Made by a program: the position numbers and the translations under genes. A DNA stretch of 64,000 nucleotides. Origin: Lithodes maja (Eukaryota; Arthropoda; Malacostraca; Decapoda; Lithodidae). Below are positions 62,099 through 64,000 of this stretch, one piece after another (the stretch's first letter is position 1; every line of letters starts with the position of its first letter). The notes under the pieces are model-generated. The model was given only the letters and a program-made list of their open reading frames with translations, had not been told where the DNA came from and searched no databases. The stretch covers positions 1 through 64,000 of the forward strand of contig JBAKBP010012338.1 of NCBI GenBank assembly GCA_037953745.1, written 5' to 3'.

Positions 62099-64000
62099 CT
62101 ACCCAGGATCATATACCCCTGAACGACCACATGCAACCTCGTTGTCACAACCGGCAATATGGCTTATGTCCAGGTTATATACCAATAACCTTAGTGACCA
62201 CCTGGTCAGCCTCATATTCCGATTGTGAAACTGGTCCAAGATCTCGAGAGGGTAATGATCTGGGTAAACTACACCGACCGGACCATAGGCTGGAACATAG
62301 ATCTCGAAATGCCCCAGCGCATCATTGTCCTTTTCACTTTCATTCATCAGGCTCTGACACGTTGCTGGTGCATTCTTAAGTCCGTCAGGCACAACATTGC
62401 ACTGGTAGGTACTCCCGTCCACAACAAAACCACATACCTCTTTAGCACGCTCGGACAAAGTTACAAGCAACGACCACTCACGACATTCCTTATCCCTCAG
62501 ATCCTTCGTCCACACGTAATCCAGCTCTGCTTGCACCATAGGCTGTCGAGCAGGATTTATACGGTAGGGAATTAAACTGAACCTTGCACTATCTCCAGCC
62601 TGCATGTCGGATTCTACCCCGTACATCAGGCCTGGAGAAGCAACAAACATGCGAAAGTACTGCCATAGCCTAGTAAATAACTGCCTTGCACTGTCTCCAC
62701 GAACAACATGCCTAGTGCCCTCCCACAACCCAGCCGAGACCGCAGCTTCTAACCTGTAGTCTCCCTCCTTCTCCACCTTCGTCCCTAGAACAGCCAGGTC
62801 ATGAGAGGGACAATCAGTACCACCCGTGCAGTCACTCCCACAGTTCATTATTGCTAAGGCTTCCCCGCCGATACCGTACATGCGCACCCCCGCATTCCTT
62901 GTGACGACATCTGCCTGCGCAGCATCACCGCTTTCAGCGACATGGCCAGATACAGTCGGTCTATGGTAGGGCTGTTGCATTAGACTAGAGCAGCATTGGG
63001 AGGCTATGCGACGACCGGGCACTGCGATACCACAGTCGGCCTTACCAATCTGCTCAATGTCCTCCTTTTGACCACCACCCTTGGCAGCCATGGGTCGACC
63101 CTGACCTGGCAACCATGCCAAAGCCTCGTCGCCCACCTTAAACCACCGAAACAACGAGGCTAACGGTCTTTTAACATTCCCGCGACCTGCCCGCGGAACA
63201 TCTCGCACCGTCCGAGTTGTGAGACTCAGGGGCTCGGCACGACCAGTGGGGTATGAACCGAGCTGGTGCTGGAGTGCTGCACACTGCTGCTCAGGCAGGT
63301 GCTCTAGCGCTTCCACAGCCACCAGACTCGTGTCCCCCGCCCACTGCTTCGCCGAGACATGACAATCCCTACTCTCCTCCACCTGTGCCCTACTGCCCCC
63401 CTCTCCTTCTCCACCTTGGCCGCGGCAGACCAACGCAGGGACAGTAGGCTGCTCAGGTGGTTGCCTCACAAACTCCTCCAACAGGTTCACATGACATGCT
63501 TCCCCGTCCTCGTGTTTCATCTCGACAGCACCATTACCACACTTCTGAACTTCCGGATCCTCCAACTGCAGTTTACAAATATCTGAGGGAACCAACTTGT
63601 CTAGATGCTTCCGAAGCAACCCAAGTCCTTCCCCAATATCAAACTGAGCAACCCTTTTTTCTCTCCGTGTGCAACGTTGCTGCCTCGGAGTCTCTTCCGG
63701 CCCTACCTCCTCACTAGCTGTGACAGGTCCTGGGGCCTCTCCAGACTCTAACATAGGTGCCAATACTGAATCACCCAGGAGAGCCGCCGAGTCAAAACTC
63801 TTAAAACCAACTCCAGCTTTAGCCTCCTCCTGTTGATCGTTCCTCTGCTGGTCTGAAGACGGAGGACTAGGCTGTGACACTTTAGCTGCCCGAGCTCGGG
63901 TGACAGCACACGCCATGGGTTGTGCCTGGCACCGCTCGACACACTCTTGTTCTCCCCCACTCACGTCGGCCGGCCTCTCGGCAACGACTAAGGGTAGAAC
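62099..64000 (-). CDS. Gypsy B2 protein, C-terminal 633 residues
   Basis: Open from the right window edge (VLPLVVAERPADVSGGEQEC) to the stop at 62099. It matches B1 residues from about 650 to the end with few changes, including the same missing integrase (MKHEDGEA followed by CHVNLLEEF), the same residual VCGFVVDGSTYQCNVVPDGL and the same ending (SGVYDPG). So the collapsed pol is a family trait and not damage in one copy. Gag and protease lie outside the window. Confidence 0.9.
   Translation of the reverse strand, partial: VLPLVVAERPADVSGGEQECVERCQAQPMACAVTRARAAKVSQPSPPSSDQQRNDQQEEAKAGVGFKSFDSAALLGDSVLAPMLESGEAPGPVTASEEVGPEETPRQQRCTRREKRVAQFDIGEGLGLLRKHLDKLVPSDICKLQLEDPEVQKCGNGAVEMKHEDGEACHVNLLEEFVRQPPEQPTVPALVCRGQGGEGEGGSRAQVEESRDCHVSAKQWAGDTSLVAVEALEHLPEQQCAALQHQLGSYPTGRAEPLSLTTRTVRDVPRAGRGNVKRPLASLFRWFKVGDEALAWLPGQGRPMAAKGGGQKEDIEQIGKADCGIAVPGRRIASQCCSSLMQQPYHRPTVSGHVAESGDAAQADVVTRNAGVRMYGIGGEALAIMNCGSDCTGGTDCPSHDLAVLGTKVEKEGDYRLEAAVSAGLWEGTRHVVRGDSARQLFTRLWQYFRMFVASPGLMYGVESDMQAGDSARFSLIPYRINPARQPMVQAELDYVWTKDLRDKECREWSLLVTLSERAKEVCGFVVDGSTYQCNVVPDGLKNAPATCQSLMNESEKDNDALGHFEIYVPAYGPVGVVYPDHYPLEILDQFHNRNMRLTRWSLRLLVYNLDISHIAGCDNEVACGRSGVYDPG

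Larger units (their letters stand above)
59760..64000 (-). mobile_element. Gypsy B2: second non-autonomous copy, runs off the window
   Basis: Minus-strand element with its 3' LTR at 59760-61614 (1855 bp, TGTGACGCATG to CGTAACA in element orientation), polypurine tract TTGGGGGAGG, non-coding part (61625-62098) and the end of the B-type frame to the window edge. It differs from B1 by scattered substitutions and small indels, so it comes from a separate event. Confidence 0.9.

Overview
This window is eukaryotic, probably from a repeat-rich invertebrate genome. A decapod crustacean is my best guess, judged from the mix of BEL/Pao, Gypsy, DIRS, piggyBac, pogo and SINE families; that is inference and I could not test it. 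There are no bacterial-style operons, no rRNA and no functional tRNA genes. Almost every base from about 2.7 kb to the right edge can be assigned to, or lies inside, a transposable element. The only candidate for another kind of gene is an incomplete 713-codon minus-strand reading frame at 1-2139, of a family I cannot name.

Layout. 1-2139: partial unknown protein gene. 2.7-5.7 kb: a decayed non-LTR reverse transcriptase with a small element nested in it, a 5'-truncated SINE, a tRNA-derived SINE and a hairpin MITE. 5785-59752: one minus-strand CR1/L2-like LINE, broken into six pieces by later insertions. These are (right to left) a complete piggyBac element lacking its DDE core (55263-57264), a pogo-type MITE with TA duplication (53883-55219), a TTAA-bounded tandem MITE array (52108-53350), and a 44.3-kb insertion (7212-51516) with matching terminal inverted repeats and a 9-bp target duplication. 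A Gypsy element (59760 to beyond 64000) abuts the LINE 5' end.

Inside the 44.3-kb insertion lie a degenerate GC-rich DIRS-like element (about 7.6-13.2 kb), a cluster of four identical 15-bp palindromes (13340-13482), and a minus-strand BEL/Pao element (14096-50857). The BEL element has lost its reverse transcriptase core and carries an SGNH-hydrolase-like frame in its leader. In the BEL body sit a full-length SINE (26665-27194) and a TTAA-flanked MITE (16547-26271), and that MITE contains a complete young Gypsy element, A1 (16578-25818). The right-hand BEL LTR is split by a second copy, A2 (31140-50660). A2 is itself interrupted by a 5'-truncated LINE (33391-35436) and by a different Gypsy element, B1 (37626-45838). 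The deepest path is LINE > TIR element > BEL > Gypsy A2 > Gypsy B1.

The most interesting biology is the Gypsy pair. Family A encodes one 1699-residue gag-pol protein with the order gag, protease, integrase, reverse transcriptase, RNase H: the Copia-like order known from Gmr1-like elements. Family B shares the LTR ends, primer site and gag-protease of A, but its pol is collapsed: the integrase and the reverse transcriptase and RNase H catalytic regions are gone or unrecognisable, yet a 1282-residue frame stays open, and a second copy at the right edge is also open. B looks like a gag-protease element that would need A-type enzymes in trans.
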